This document shows, piece by piece, positions 1 to 10,998 of a DNA stretch of 64,000 bases (positions are counted from its first letter, which is position 1; each line of letters opens with the position of its first letter). A model generated the notes under the pieces. It was given only the letters and a program-made list of their open reading frames with translations, made no database searches and had not been told where the DNA came from. Origin of the DNA: an uncultured Pelagibacteraceae bacterium. GTDB taxonomy: Bacteria > Pseudomonadota > Alphaproteobacteria > Pelagibacterales > Pelagibacteraceae. A program made the translations under genes and the position numbers. The stretch lies in NCBI GenBank assembly GCA_902615715.1, contig CACMQA010000002.1, forward strand, positions 124,001 through 188,000. Direction: 5' to 3'.

Positions 1-380
1 AAAAATATGTTTGCAAAAATCAAATAAAAAAGGGAATTAATGGTGTTAAAGAAACAATTAATTATATAAAAAATAATTATTCTATTGCTTTAATGATCGA
101 TCAAAGGGTAAGCGAAGGTGAAAAAGTTAGTTTTTTTGGAAAAGAAGCTCTAACTACAACCTTGCCAGCTCAACTTTCTTTTAAATTTGGTTTGGAAATT
201 GTGCCTGTTTTTATTGAAAGAAAAAAAAATAATAAATTCAGGATTGAATTTTTTGAACCAATAAAACCTTATGATTACGAGAATAAAATTAAACTTACAG
301 AAAAATTGAATTCAATACTTGAGAAAATGATTACAAATAACCCGTACCAATGGATCTGGACACATAATAGGTGGAAATAA
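1..380 (+). CDS. Lipid A biosynthesis lauroyl/myristoyl acyltransferase, C-terminal part (cut by window edge)
   Basis: The open frame enters from the left edge (first full codon at base 3) and stops at 378-380, so only about 125 C-terminal residues are visible. The segment MIDQRVSEGEKVSFFGKEA followed by a stretch on natural, non-toxic substrate choice (LTTTLPAQLSFKFGLEIVPVF) and the ending NPYQWIWTHNRWK is typical of the LpxL/HtrB family, inner-membrane enzymes that add secondary acyl chains to lipid A. The HX4D catalytic motif would lie upstream of the window. The LPS genes kdsB, kdsD, lptC and lptB elsewhere in the window agree with an LPS-making cell. Which acyl chain it transfers cannot be read. 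Confidence 0.8.
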   Translation, partial: KYVCKNQIKKGINGVKETINYIKNNYSIALMIDQRVSEGEKVSFFGKEALTTTLPAQLSFKFGLEIVPVFIERKKNNKFRIEFFEPIKPYDYENKIKLTEKLNSILEKMITNNPYQWIWTHNRWK

Positions 381-382
381 AT

Positions 383-577
383 TTATTTTTTTAATTTTTT
401 AAATCTTTCATTAACTTCGATTGGTGAAAAATATGCCTCCTGAAGATCAACATTCCAGTAATTTAGGTTTTTTAGATTTATTTCTTTGCCTGAAATAGCA
501 CATAAAACATGATCACCTTCTTCTATTATTTCAAAATAGTTGTGTTTATAAACAAGTTTAGCTTTTTTTTTATTCAT
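383..577 (-). CDS. DUF2093 small conserved protein
   Basis: A 64-residue protein when started at the ATG at 577; an in-frame start at 607 would add ten residues and overlap purD by two bases. The core (GDHVLCAISGKEINLKNLNYWNVDLQEAY) matches the DUF2093 pattern of small alphaproteobacterial proteins: a V.CA.SG..I....L.YW....QEAY signature. The single visible cysteine and the compact size are compatible with a small soluble domain. No function is known for the family. It lies convergently with the lipid A acyltransferase (two-base gap) and divergently from purD. Confidence 0.7.
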   Translation of the reverse strand: MNKKKAKLVYKHNYFEIIEEGDHVLCAISGKEINLKNLNYWNVDLQEAYFSPIEVNERFKKLKK

Positions 578-605
578 CAATAAATTATACAATATAAAAT
601 CTATC

Positions 606-1883
606 ATGAATATTGGTTTAATAGGAAGTGGAGGCAGAGAACATGCTTTATGTAAAAAAATACATGAGTCTAAACTAGTAAAGAAAATATTTTGTCTTCC
701 TGGAAATGCAGGAACCTCTCAACTTGCTACGAATATTGAAGTAGATATCTTAAATTTTAAAAAAGTTCTTAAAATAATTAAACAATATAAAATTAATCTA
801 GTAGTAGTTGGTCCAGAGGAGCCGCTGGTAAAGGGGATAGTTGATTTTTTAAGAAAGAATAAAATTGCAGTATTTGGTCCAAATAAATATGCTTCTAAAT
901 TAGAGGGATCAAAAGCTTTTATGAAAATGATTTGTGCTCAAAATCAAATACCAACCGCCAAATTTAAAATTTGTTACAAAAATACACAAGTCATAAATTT
1001 TTTAAAACGTAGCGAGCTCCCTTTAGTTGTAAAAGCAGACGGATTAGCTGCTGGTAAAGGTGTAACAATTTGTAAAACAAAAAAACAAGTAATCAAAACC
1101 TCATCAGAAATATTTAAAGGAAAATTTAAATCATCGAGAACAGTCGTTTTAGAAGAATTTTTAAAAGGTGAAGAAGCAAGCTATTTTATAATTGTTGATA
1201 ATAATAACTTTAAATTTTTTGGTACAGCACAGGATCATAAGCGTGTTTATGAAAATGATAAAGGACCTAACACTGGTGGGATGGGAGCTTACTCACCAGC
1301 TCCAATAGTCACGAAAACTCTAGAAAAAAAAATAATATCAAAAATTATAAAACCAACTTTAAAAGCTCTTAAAACAAAAAAAAAATCATATAATGGATTT
1401 TTATATGTTGGATTAATGATAAAAAATGACGAACCTTTTTTAATAGAGTACAATATAAGAATGGGAGATCCAGAATGTCAGGTAATTTTACCTAGATTAA
1501 AAACTGATATTGTAAAGGTATTTAAAAAAGCAACATTAAATAAACTTAAAAGTATTAAAATAAAATGGAAAAAACAAAAATGTATGACTATAGTTTTATG
1601 TGCAAAAGGATATCCAGGTTCTTATAAAAAAAACTTACTAATAAATAATATAAAAAAAATTAAATTATCTAAATCAGATTTTATATATCATGCAGGCACG
1701 AAAATAAGGAAAGGTGTTCTGAGATCAAATGGCGGAAGAGTTTTAAATATTTCATCATTGGGGGATAGTTTTTTTAAAATCAGAAAAAAAATAATTTTGA
1801 ACATTAAAAAATTAAGTTTAAAAAATTTTTTTTATAGGAAAGATATTGGTTGGAAAGTAATTAAAAATAATGCGAATTATTAG
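606..1883 (+). CDS. purD: Phosphoribosylamine--glycine ligase (GAR synthetase)
   Basis: Catalyses the second step of de novo purine synthesis, ATP + phosphoribosylamine + glycine to GAR. The 425-residue length is normal. The N-terminal nucleotide-fold signature GSGGREHAL is at residues 8-16; the ATP-grasp part carries VVKADGLAAGKGV (about 140-152), the EEFLKGEEAS strand, NTGGMGAYSP and the metal-binding EYNIRMGDPECQ (about 280-291). It overlaps the start of rsmD by 14 bases, so the two are probably translated from one message. No other pur gene is in the window. Confidence 0.95.
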   Translation: MNIGLIGSGGREHALCKKIHESKLVKKIFCLPGNAGTSQLATNIEVDILNFKKVLKIIKQYKINLVVVGPEEPLVKGIVDFLRKNKIAVFGPNKYASKLEGSKAFMKMICAQNQIPTAKFKICYKNTQVINFLKRSELPLVVKADGLAAGKGVTICKTKKQVIKTSSEIFKGKFKSSRTVVLEEFLKGEEASYFIIVDNNNFKFFGTAQDHKRVYENDKGPNTGGMGAYSPAPIVTKTLEKKIISKIIKPTLKALKTKKKSYNGFLYVGLMIKNDEPFLIEYNIRMGDPECQVILPRLKTDIVKVFKKATLNKLKSIKIKWKKQKCMTIVLCAKGYPGSYKKNLLINNIKKIKLSKSDFIYHAGTKIRKGVLRSNGGRVLNISSLGDSFFKIRKKIILNIKKLSLKNFFYRKDIGWKVIKNNANY

Positions 1884-2430
1884 CGGCACATTAAAAGGAA
1901 GAAAGCTAAATTTTATCAAAAATTCAACTACTCGGCCACTCAAAGATAGTGTTAGAGAAAATATTTTTAATATTTTAATACACTCTTCTCATATTAAAAC
2001 AAGAATTATAAATTCAAATGTTTTAGATTTATATTCTGGCATAGGTTCGTTTGGTATCGAATGTATTTCAAGAGGTGCAAAAAAAGTCACATTTATTGAA
2101 CACGATAAAAAAGCATCTTCAGTGCTCAGAGAAAATCTAATTAACCTTTCTATTGTTGATAAAACCAAGATATTTATTGATAATATAGATAATGTTTTAA
2201 ATAAAAATATTAATGAAAAATTTCATATTTTTTTTTTCGATCCGCCATTTACAGATCCTAATTTTTTTAAAAATATAGAATCCATAAATAAAAAAAAAAT
2301 TTTTGAAAAAGATCATCTATTAATCATTCATAGAGAATTGAGGACTATCGATAATATTGAAGGTCCTTTAAAAATAATAGATACAAAAATATATGGTAGA
2401 TCAAAAATTATTTTTTGTGTTTTTAAGTAA
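1870..2430 (+). CDS. rsmD: 16S rRNA (guanine966-N2)-methyltransferase
   Basis: A 186-residue Rossmann-fold methyltransferase. It starts with the family signature MRIISGTLKGRKL, followed by TRPLKDSVRENIFNIL, the SAM-binding VLDLYSGIGSFGIE (about 49-62) and the catalytic DPPF motif (residues 125-128), the usual [DN]PP[FY] for exocyclic amine methylation. It modifies G966 of 16S rRNA during 30S assembly. It overlaps purD by 14 bases upstream and its last eight bases overlap the convergent pgi gene. Confidence 0.93.
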   Translation: MRIISGTLKGRKLNFIKNSTTRPLKDSVRENIFNILIHSSHIKTRIINSNVLDLYSGIGSFGIECISRGAKKVTFIEHDKKASSVLRENLINLSIVDKTKIFIDNIDNVLNKNINEKFHIFFFDPPFTDPNFFKNIESINKKKIFEKDHLLIIHRELRTIDNIEGPLKIIDTKIYGRSKIIFCVFK

Positions 2431-3640
2431 GCAAACGTTTTGTATAAACTTTTACTTGTTCTACGGCAGGTTGATCAAAAGGATTTATTTTTAATAATTT
2501 TCCTACAATAATTGTTTCAACAATGAAGTAAGAAAATAATCTCCCTAATATGTCTTCATTTTTATCTTTTATCAAAAATTCTCTATAAGGAATATTTTTA
2601 GTTCTAAATGACTTAATAAGAGCACTTTTCTGAGCAATTTTGACTTTTGAAACTTTTTTTTTATTCAAAAAACTTTTTATTCCAAAATTTTTACTAATGC
2701 TAATTTTTTCCTTAGATTTACTCTCATAAGCAAAAATATGAAATAATTTATCCTTTGGCCCATCAAGATATAGTTGTAATAAGCTATGATGATCTTTAGG
2801 GACGTTTGAAACCACTGGCAAAAAACCCTTGCCTTTTTTTCCAAGGCTTTCTGCAATCAATTGTTGATACCAGTATAAAAATTTTTCTAATTCTGGGAAG
2901 TAGTTTAAAAAAATCAAAGAATTTTTCTTTTTTGAATTTAATAATCTTGCAATTTTAATTGAACTTTTTTTGAGAAAATTTTTATTTTTCCCTTTTAAAC
3001 TTTCTAGAATATTTAACCTCAATTTAATTATATCAATTCCCATTATATATGCGGGGATAATACCTACCTCTGATAATACTGAATATCTGCCACCTATATA
3101 ATCTTTATGTTCGATGTAAAAAAGATTTAATTTTTTTGATAATACAAATAACAAATTATTTTTTTTTTCTGAGATGATAATAATATTTTTAGAATTTTTT
3201 TTTATAATGTTTAATGCAAAAGTATTTGATAATGTCTCTACCGTGTTTCCTGATTTTGAAATTATAATGAAAAGAACATTTTTTAAATTTTCCTCTTTTT
3301 TAAAATTTGTAATTTTATTTTCGTCTAGATCATTGAAAAAAAATATTCTTTTCTTAATTTTTGTTTGAAAAAAATTGTATATAGCTTCTGCACCTAAAAT
3401 AGAGCCCCCCATACCTATTAAGGCAATTGTTTTAAATTTTTTAAATTTATTTAAATCTTTAAAGTTGAAGTTAAAATTAAAATTTTCATCTAAAACGTTC
3501 AATGTTTTTTTTGTATTTTTAATGTCAGACTCAATTTCAAGAAATATTTTATCAAATTTTTTGGAAAGACTTTTAAGCTGAACATTTCTAGTCTTTTTTA
3601 AATTAATGCTATCTTTGAAATATAATTTAGTATTAATCAC
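2423..3640 (-). CDS. pgi: Glucose-6-phosphate isomerase, short form
   Basis: Interconverts glucose-6-phosphate and fructose-6-phosphate. At 405 residues it is much shorter than the roughly 550-residue enterobacterial enzyme and resembles compact bacterial PGIs. Two SIS-type halves are visible: GMGGSILGAEAIYNFF (about 76-91) with ISKSGNTVET, and the substrate loop GGRYSVLSEVG; a histidine-rich KDHHSLLQLYLDG segment replaces the usual QHSFHQ. The start is GTG at 3640, whose GTGA overlaps the stop of the lipoprotein gene upstream by four bases, which implies coupled translation. Confidence 0.9.
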   Translation of the reverse strand: MINTKLYFKDSINLKKTRNVQLKSLSKKFDKIFLEIESDIKNTKKTLNVLDENFNFNFNFKDLNKFKKFKTIALIGMGGSILGAEAIYNFFQTKIKKRIFFFNDLDENKITNFKKEENLKNVLFIIISKSGNTVETLSNTFALNIIKKNSKNIIIISEKKNNLLFVLSKKLNLFYIEHKDYIGGRYSVLSEVGIIPAYIMGIDIIKLRLNILESLKGKNKNFLKKSSIKIARLLNSKKKNSLIFLNYFPELEKFLYWYQQLIAESLGKKGKGFLPVVSNVPKDHHSLLQLYLDGPKDKLFHIFAYESKSKEKISISKNFGIKSFLNKKKVSKVKIAQKSALIKSFRTKNIPYREFLIKDKNEDILGRLFSYFIVETIIVGKLLKINPFDQPAVEQVKVYTKRLLT

Positions 3641-3942
3641 TTACGTATTTTATCTAAAATTGATTTTTCTATCGACGTAGATTTATTAATTGTGTTTTTG
3701 TCAATTTCTGGACCCTTTAAAATTTTTTTTAATTTTTCTTTCTCATCACCTTTTTTTATAATAGATCCAGGCTTTGGAATTTCTTGATAATCTGGAGGCA
3801 ACACAAGAGGGTTTTTTTTTTCAACAAGAAATTCATCTGTCGTTTTTATTTTTTCATTTCTCAAAACTTTTCCTGCATCTTTAAAACTTCCACATGAGAC
3901 TGCTGTTAAAAATATTATAAGTAAAAATATAAAATTTTTCAT
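3637..3942 (-). CDS. Outer-membrane lipoprotein, DUF3035/BamF-like
   Basis: A 101-residue protein with a lipoprotein signal peptide: a hydrophobic stretch (FIFLLIIFLTAVS) followed by Cys17 in an AVSC lipobox. The mature part has the pattern NPLVLPPDYQEIPKPG seen in the DUF3035 family, which includes alphaproteobacterial proteins annotated as BamF of the outer-membrane beta-barrel assembly complex. The assignment to BamF is from remembered family resemblance. It sits directly downstream of lspA, whose product would process its signal peptide, and overlaps pgi by four bases. Confidence 0.6.
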   Translation of the reverse strand: MKNFIFLLIIFLTAVSCGSFKDAGKVLRNEKIKTTDEFLVEKKNPLVLPPDYQEIPKPGSIIKKGDEKEKLKKILKGPEIDKNTINKSTSIEKSILDKIRK

Positions 3943-3945
3943 AAT

Positions 3946-4437
3946 TTAATCTTTAATCAAAAACCCTTTAACAATAAATATTATTATTCCGATTGTGATA
4001 AATATATCTGCTACGTTAAAGGTAAACCAGTGAAAGTTACTATAATGAATATCTATAAAATCTGGAACTGCTTTATAAATAAGTCTATCATACAAATTTC
4101 CGGCTGCACCACCTATTATCAATGCATATATCAGTTTATCTAAATTTTTTGATGTGATAAAAACTAAAAATAAAATAAATATCACTAAAGCTATTAAAAT
4201 TGTGACTAAATTATAGACAATAGTTGAAGTTGTACTTAGAAGCCCGAATCCAATTCCAATATTCCAAATTAAATCAAAATTAATGTAATTATTTACATAA
4301 TAACTGCTTTCGTTCAGATTGCTAATTACTTTTAATTTTGATGTTCTGTCGAAAAGAAAAATTATCACTATTAAAATAAAAAAATAAAAATTTTCTTTTT
4401 TTAGGATATTATTTTTTATTTCTTTAAATTTTATCAA
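3946..4437 (-). CDS. lspA: Lipoprotein signal peptidase (signal peptidase II)
   Basis: A 163-residue inner-membrane aspartyl peptidase with four predicted transmembrane segments. The catalytic aspartates are in GNLYDRL (about residue 117) and NVADIFI (about 143), the standard LspA pair, and FDRTSKL near residue 30 matches the conserved D.xTK segment. No ATG is available in frame before the first membrane helix, so a TTG at 4437 is taken as the start. It lies ten bases after ileS and three before a lipoprotein gene, one of its likely substrates. Confidence 0.92.
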   Translation of the reverse strand: MIKFKEIKNNILKKENFYFFILIVIIFLFDRTSKLKVISNLNESSYYVNNYINFDLIWNIGIGFGLLSTTSTIVYNLVTILIALVIFILFLVFITSKNLDKLIYALIIGGAAGNLYDRLIYKAVPDFIDIHYSNFHWFTFNVADIFITIGIIIFIVKGFLIKD

Positions 4438-4447
4438 AAAAATTTTC

Positions 4448-7171
4448 TCATATTATATTCGAACATCTATCGCAATTATTTTCTAAAATCTTCCAACATC
4501 TTGGGCATTTATTTCCCTTTGCTTTGTTGACTTCGATTTTAATTTCATCATTTTCAATTAATATTTTTTCAGCTTTTGAGGTTATTAAATACTCTGCTAA
4601 ATCTATATTTTTAAGTAAATCAAAATTTTTTTTATTTACAGCAAGTTTCACTTCTGCCTCTAAACTTGATCCTATTTCTTTTGAAGATCTTTTTGCCTCT
4701 ATTGCAATATTTGCTTCCTGTTTTATCTTAAATAATTGATCCCACTTATCATTTAATTCTTTATTTTCCCAACTTTTTGGGACTTCAACAAAAGAATATT
4801 CATGAATATTTTTTTTATCTATGCTTACTAGGCTATACACTTCATCTGTCGTAAAAACTAATATTGGTGCGAACCATTTTAGAAGGCTTTCTAATATGAT
4901 GTTAAGAATAATAACACAGTTCTTTCTTTTTTTTGAATTTAAACTATCGCAATAAAGAACATCTTTTCTTATATCAAAATAAAAAGATGAAAGATCTAAA
5001 GTACAAAAATTTAATAATTCTTTATATAGTTTATGAAAACTATAATTTTTTAGATTACTTTCTACAGACTTGCTTATATGATAAATTTTGTGCAAAATGT
5101 ACTGCTCTAATTCATCAAATTCTTTAAACTTTATTTTTTTAAAATCTTGTGGCTCAAATTTATCTTTTAGATTACCAAGCATGTATCTAAAAGTATTTCG
5201 AATTTTTCTATAAGACTCCGCATGTTGAGTTAATATACTTTTATCTATCCTTAAATCTTCAGCATAATCAGATGCAGCTACCCAAACTCTTAATATGTCA
5301 GCACCATAATTTTTAAGAATATCTTCAGGAGAAATAACATTTCCCATTGATTTTGACATTTTCATACCTTTGCCATCTACAACGAAACCATGTGAAAGAA
5401 TACTTTCAAATGGGGCTCTACCTCTGGTTCCGCAAGATTCTAACAGAGATGAGTGAAACCAACCTCTATGTTGATCGGAACCCTCTAAATACATATCTGC
5501 TGGCCATTTTAAATCTTTTCTTTTCTCTAAAACAAAACTATGTGTTGATCCACTATCAAACCATACTTCTACAATATCATTAAGTTTTTCATAATCGCTT
5601 GAATTATATTCATTTCCTAAAAATACTTTCGGATCATCTGTAAACCAACAATCAGAACCTTGTTTTTCGTAAATAGATGCTATTCTATCTATAACTTTTT
5701 TATCTCTCAGAGGTTCTCTAGTTTTTTTATTAATAAAAATTGGTAACGGGACTCCCCATACCCTTTGTCTAGAAACACACCAATCTGGTCTTCCTTCTAT
5801 CATTGATAGAAGTCTCTCTTTTCCTTTGCTTGGATAAAAATCAGTATTATTGATAGCCTTAATTGCTTTATTCCTTAGTTCGTTGTTTTGCATTGAAATA
5901 AACCATTGAGGTGTCGCTCTATAAATTAGAGGTGCTTTAGATCTCCATGAATGAGGATAGCTATGATTGAGTTTGTCATTACTAAGTAATTTATTTTGTT
6001 CTTTTAACTTTTCTATTACAATGGGATCCGCTTTAAATACATGTGTGTTCTTAAAGTAAGGTATTTCTTTAGTATAAAGACCTGCATTATCTACAGTATA
6101 CAAAGAGGGTATATTATTCTTTAAACATAAATTAAAATCATCTGGGCCATGACTTGGAGCACAATGTACAATTCCTGTTCCTTGGTCTAAATTTACAAAT
6201 TGAGCATCTAACATCGGAACATCATATTCGTAATTCATCTTGATAAATGGATGGCTACAGATAGTACCTTTAAATTCCGATCCTTTGAAAGTTTTCAACT
6301 CTTTATAATTTTTTATAGAGCATTCTTTTATAATCGAACTGATAAGATTTTTGGCTACAACAATTTTTTTATCTTTAAAATATTCAAGATTATCAATTTC
6401 TAGAACCGAATATTCTATATCGCTATTATAAGCTAATGCTTTGTTAGCAGGAATTGTCCAAGGTGTTGTCGTCCAAATAACTATACTAGCATCATTTAAG
6501 AATTCTTTGCTTGTGTTCTTAATCTTAAAAGCTACATATATCGTATTAGAAGTGTGATCTAAATATTCAACTTCTGCATCAGCTAAAGCTGTCTTTTCTA
6601 CTGTCGACCATAAAACTGGTTTAAAGCCTTGATATAAACTCCCGTCTAATAAAAATTTTCCTAATTCTCTTACTATTTGAGCTTCAGCTTCATAGCTCAT
6701 AGTAGAATAATAGTTTTCAAAATCTCCTACTACACCTAATCGTTTGAATTCTTGTATATGTATATCAATCCAGCTTTTTGCAAAATCCCTACACTCTTGT
6801 CTAAAATCTTTGATTGGAACTTCATCCTTGTTTTTTTTCTTTTTCTTGTATTGCTCCTCAATTTTCCATTCAATAGGTAATCCATGACAATCCCATCCCG
6901 GTACATAAACAGAGTCTTTTCCATTCATTTGTTGAAAACGAATTATCATGTCTTTCAAAATCTTATTAAGAGCAGTTCCCATGTGTATGTGGCCATTTGC
7001 ATATGGAGGGCCATCGTGTAAAATGAATTTTTCTTTTCCTATAGAATTTTTTCTTAATTTTTTAAAAATTTTATATTTTTCCCATTTTTTTAAAATTTCT
7101 GGTTCTTTTGTTGGCAAGCTTGCCTTCATTGAAAATGATGTTTTTGGTAGTTGAAGTGTATCTTTAGACAT
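4448..7171 (-). CDS. ileS: Isoleucyl-tRNA synthetase
   Basis: A 907-residue class I synthetase. The HIGH-type motif is PPYANGHIHMG (about 55-65) and the second signature is KMSKS (about 600). The editing CP1 domain lies between, with the WTTTPWTIPANKA segment. The C-terminus carries a zinc site with CPRCWK and CDRC cysteine pairs, placing it in the ordinary bacterial clade that ends with a zinc finger. It is part of a minus-strand run with ribF upstream (three-base gap) and lspA downstream, the common ribF-ileS-lspA order of proteobacteria. Confidence 0.97.
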   Translation of the reverse strand: MSKDTLQLPKTSFSMKASLPTKEPEILKKWEKYKIFKKLRKNSIGKEKFILHDGPPYANGHIHMGTALNKILKDMIIRFQQMNGKDSVYVPGWDCHGLPIEWKIEEQYKKKKKNKDEVPIKDFRQECRDFAKSWIDIHIQEFKRLGVVGDFENYYSTMSYEAEAQIVRELGKFLLDGSLYQGFKPVLWSTVEKTALADAEVEYLDHTSNTIYVAFKIKNTSKEFLNDASIVIWTTTPWTIPANKALAYNSDIEYSVLEIDNLEYFKDKKIVVAKNLISSIIKECSIKNYKELKTFKGSEFKGTICSHPFIKMNYEYDVPMLDAQFVNLDQGTGIVHCAPSHGPDDFNLCLKNNIPSLYTVDNAGLYTKEIPYFKNTHVFKADPIVIEKLKEQNKLLSNDKLNHSYPHSWRSKAPLIYRATPQWFISMQNNELRNKAIKAINNTDFYPSKGKERLLSMIEGRPDWCVSRQRVWGVPLPIFINKKTREPLRDKKVIDRIASIYEKQGSDCWFTDDPKVFLGNEYNSSDYEKLNDIVEVWFDSGSTHSFVLEKRKDLKWPADMYLEGSDQHRGWFHSSLLESCGTRGRAPFESILSHGFVVDGKGMKMSKSMGNVISPEDILKNYGADILRVWVAASDYAEDLRIDKSILTQHAESYRKIRNTFRYMLGNLKDKFEPQDFKKIKFKEFDELEQYILHKIYHISKSVESNLKNYSFHKLYKELLNFCTLDLSSFYFDIRKDVLYCDSLNSKKRKNCVIILNIILESLLKWFAPILVFTTDEVYSLVSIDKKNIHEYSFVEVPKSWENKELNDKWDQLFKIKQEANIAIEAKRSSKEIGSSLEAEVKLAVNKKNFDLLKNIDLAEYLITSKAEKILIENDEIKIEVNKAKGNKCPRCWKILENNCDRCSNII

Positions 7172-7174
7172 TAT

Positions 7175-8086
7175 TTATCTATTTTTAGCTTTTTTAATAT
7201 CGAGTTTAATTTGTTTTTTTAAATATTCAAAATTCTTAAATTTTTTTTCTGGCCTTATAAATTTTTTAAAACTCACACTAAGTACTTTATTATATAAATT
7301 TTTGTTAATTCCAAATATATTTGTTTCTAATAATAGATTTTCACCTTTAAAAGTCGGCCTATAGCCTATATTGGCAATACCTGCTTTGTTATGATTGTTA
7401 AAATTAACTTTAACTGCGTATACACCTAATTTAGGAATTGCATAATCATTTAGAGTCATATTACATGTAGGAAATCCTATTTTACGCCCTCTTTTTTTTC
7501 CTCTAATAACTTTTCCCTCAACACACCAATAACGATTTAATAATTTATTCACTTTTTCAATTTTGCCTGCTCTAATTTTTCTTCTTATAAATGTAGAGGA
7601 GATTATTTTATTATTCTTTTTTAAGGGATTAGTTATAATATTTTTATAATTAAATTTTTTCTCGAACTTTTTTAAAGTTTGTATATTGCCACGACGTTTA
7701 AAACCAAATTTAAAATTCCTACTTACATATAAGTATCTACATTTTGTCTTTTCATAAATAACTTTACTGATAAATTGCTCTGGTGACAAAGATGAGAATT
7801 TTTTATTAAATTTGATAATTATTAAAAAATCTAATTTTAATTTTTCAAGCTGATTTTTTTTTTGTTGCAAAGAATTTATTCTGTGATCTTTATTTTTTTT
7901 ACTAAAAAACATTACAGGCACGGGTTCGAATGTCATGACACCTAGAGGTAATTTAAATTTTTTAGCTTTTTGTCTTGCTTCGCTAATGACCTTTTGATGC
8001 CCAAGGTGTAATCCATCAAAATTACCTATTGCTATGACACCACTTAAATGTTTACGTTCTAAATTCAAATTATTGTAAATTTTCAT
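7175..8086 (-). CDS. ribF: Bifunctional riboflavin kinase / FAD synthetase
   Basis: Converts riboflavin to FMN and then FAD. The N-terminal nucleotidyltransferase half begins with VIAIGNFDGLHLGHQ (HxGH-type motif) and contains STFIRRKIRAGKI; the C-terminal flavokinase half has GRKIGFPTCNM and YAVKV. The 303-residue length is normal. The ATG at 8086 forms a TAATG overlap with the stop of the upstream HAD gene, which argues against an upstream GTG at 8092. It is followed three bases later by ileS. Confidence 0.94.
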   Translation of the reverse strand: MKIYNNLNLERKHLSGVIAIGNFDGLHLGHQKVISEARQKAKKFKLPLGVMTFEPVPVMFFSKKNKDHRINSLQQKKNQLEKLKLDFLIIIKFNKKFSSLSPEQFISKVIYEKTKCRYLYVSRNFKFGFKRRGNIQTLKKFEKKFNYKNIITNPLKKNNKIISSTFIRRKIRAGKIEKVNKLLNRYWCVEGKVIRGKKRGRKIGFPTCNMTLNDYAIPKLGVYAVKVNFNNHNKAGIANIGYRPTFKGENLLLETNIFGINKNLYNKVLSVSFKKFIRPEKKFKNFEYLKKQIKLDIKKAKNR

Positions 8087-8892
8087 TACCACTTAAATTC
8101 TTTCTGAAAAAAATTTGCTTTTACTTTATATTTTTTTAAAAGAGTATTTAGTTCTGAATTATCTTTATATTCATCACGATGAACTCCATTTGATATAAAT
8201 ATACAATCTATGTTTAAATTGTTAGCTCCTTTAATATCTGTTCTTAAGTTATCGCCAATTGCTAAAACTTTTTCATTTGTATCAAAGCACATTTTGTATA
8301 CCTCTTTATATGGTTTTCCAAAATAAACTACTTCTCCACCTAATTCTTCAAAGACTTTTGCCACAGATCCAGCACATAGTTCTTCTATATCACCTTTGTG
8401 AACAGTTAAATCAGGATTGGTACAGACTAATTTTTTAGAAACATGCTTTTTTAAAAAGTTTTTATAATAATTTAAATCATTTTTGTGATTGTCAAACAAT
8501 CCTGTACACAAAATAAATTCACATTTTTCAAGATCAGTTTTATTTTCCTTAACACTCTCAAAAACAGAAGTATCTCTCGGTGGCCCTAGATGGTAAAAAG
8601 TCTTACCAAACCGATTATTGTTTATTGCATACATAGCTGCTTCGCCAGAGGTCATAACATTTGAGAGATATTTTCTGTCCATTTTCATTTTTAATAAGAA
8701 ATCGACAACCTTTGAACTAGGTCTTGGAGCATTTGATAAAAATACAATTTTTTTTGAGTTTTTTGTTAACTGCTCGATAGCCTCTATTGCTTTCGAATTA
8801 AGCATCACACCGTTATGCATCACGCCCCATAAATCTATAACAAAGGTTTCGTAATTTTTGTATATATCTGATAAATGATTAAGTTCTTTCAA
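8086..8892 (-). CDS. HAD-superfamily hydrolase, subclass IIA (TIGR01459-like)
   Basis: A 268-residue HAD phosphatase of the NagD-like IIA subclass. The nucleophile motif is FVIDLWGVMHNG (about 16-27), motif II is FLSNAPRP, and the C-terminal acidic motif is AIGDNLRTDIKGA. The DLWGVxHNG form is characteristic of a group common in alphaproteobacteria; its substrate is unknown. No ATG precedes the nucleophile strand; a TTG at 8892 preceded by a purine-rich GAGAGAA at a suitable distance is the likely start. It is translationally coupled to ribF, so a role near flavin phosphate metabolism is possible but unproven. Confidence 0.8.
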   Translation of the reverse strand: MKELNHLSDIYKNYETFVIDLWGVMHNGVMLNSKAIEAIEQLTKNSKKIVFLSNAPRPSSKVVDFLLKMKMDRKYLSNVMTSGEAAMYAINNNRFGKTFYHLGPPRDTSVFESVKENKTDLEKCEFILCTGLFDNHKNDLNYYKNFLKKHVSKKLVCTNPDLTVHKGDIEELCAGSVAKVFEELGGEVVYFGKPYKEVYKMCFDTNEKVLAIGDNLRTDIKGANNLNIDCIFISNGVHRDEYKDNSELNTLLKKYKVKANFFQKEFKW

Positions 8893-8959
8893 TGCTTATT
8901 CTCTCTTCATTGTGCTCATAAAATAAAGTATTTATAGGTCTTTTTAGTGATATTTGCCC

Positions 8960-8987
8960 CTTGAAATCTTGTTAAAACATACCATAT
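8960..8987 (+). promoter_or_regulatory. Probable heat-shock (sigma-32) promoter of groES-groEL
   Basis: CTTGAAA at 8960-8966 and CCATAT at 8982-8987 are separated by 15 bases, matching the RpoH consensus (CTTGAA, then CCATNT). The groES start is 36 bases downstream and is preceded by an AGGAGA ribosome-binding site at 9009-9014. No CIRCE inverted repeat is visible, so control is probably by sigma-32 alone. Confidence 0.7.
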
Positions 8988-9022
8988 CAACACTACGTAA
9001 AAAATTATAGGAGAAAATACAT

Positions 9023-9319
9023 ATGAAATTTAGACCCTTGCACGATCGTGTGCTTATCAAGGTGCTAGACAGTGAAGAGAAAACTGCTGGTGGAATTATC
9101 ATTCCAGACACTGCAAAAGAAAAACCTCAAGAAGGTGAGGTTGTAGCAGTGGGACCCGGTGCCAGAAACGAAGACGGTAAAATTGCCCCTATGGACGTAA
9201 AAATTGGAGATATAGTTTTATTTGGAAAATGGTCGGGAACCGAAGTCAAAATTGATGGTAAAGAATTCAGCATTATGAAAGAGTCTGACATAATGGGAAT
9301 TTCAAAAAGTAAAAAGTAA
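9023..9319 (+). CDS. groES: Co-chaperonin GroES
   Basis: A 98-residue Hsp10 subunit forming the heptameric lid of GroEL. It begins [13 protein letters not shown] and contains the mobile loop [17 protein letters not shown] (about 20-36), which docks on GroEL, and [16 protein letters not shown]. It has a good ribosome-binding site and lies 18 bases before groEL. The codon use is less AT-extreme than in neighbouring genes, as expected for a highly expressed gene. Confidence 0.98.
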   Translation: MKFRPLHDRVLIKVLDSEEKTAGGIIIPDTAKEKPQEGEVVAVGPGARNEDGKIAPMDVKIGDIVLFGKWSGTEVKIDGKEFSIMKESDIMGISKSKK

Positions 9320-10996
<1,677 letters not shown>

Positions 10997-10998
10997 TT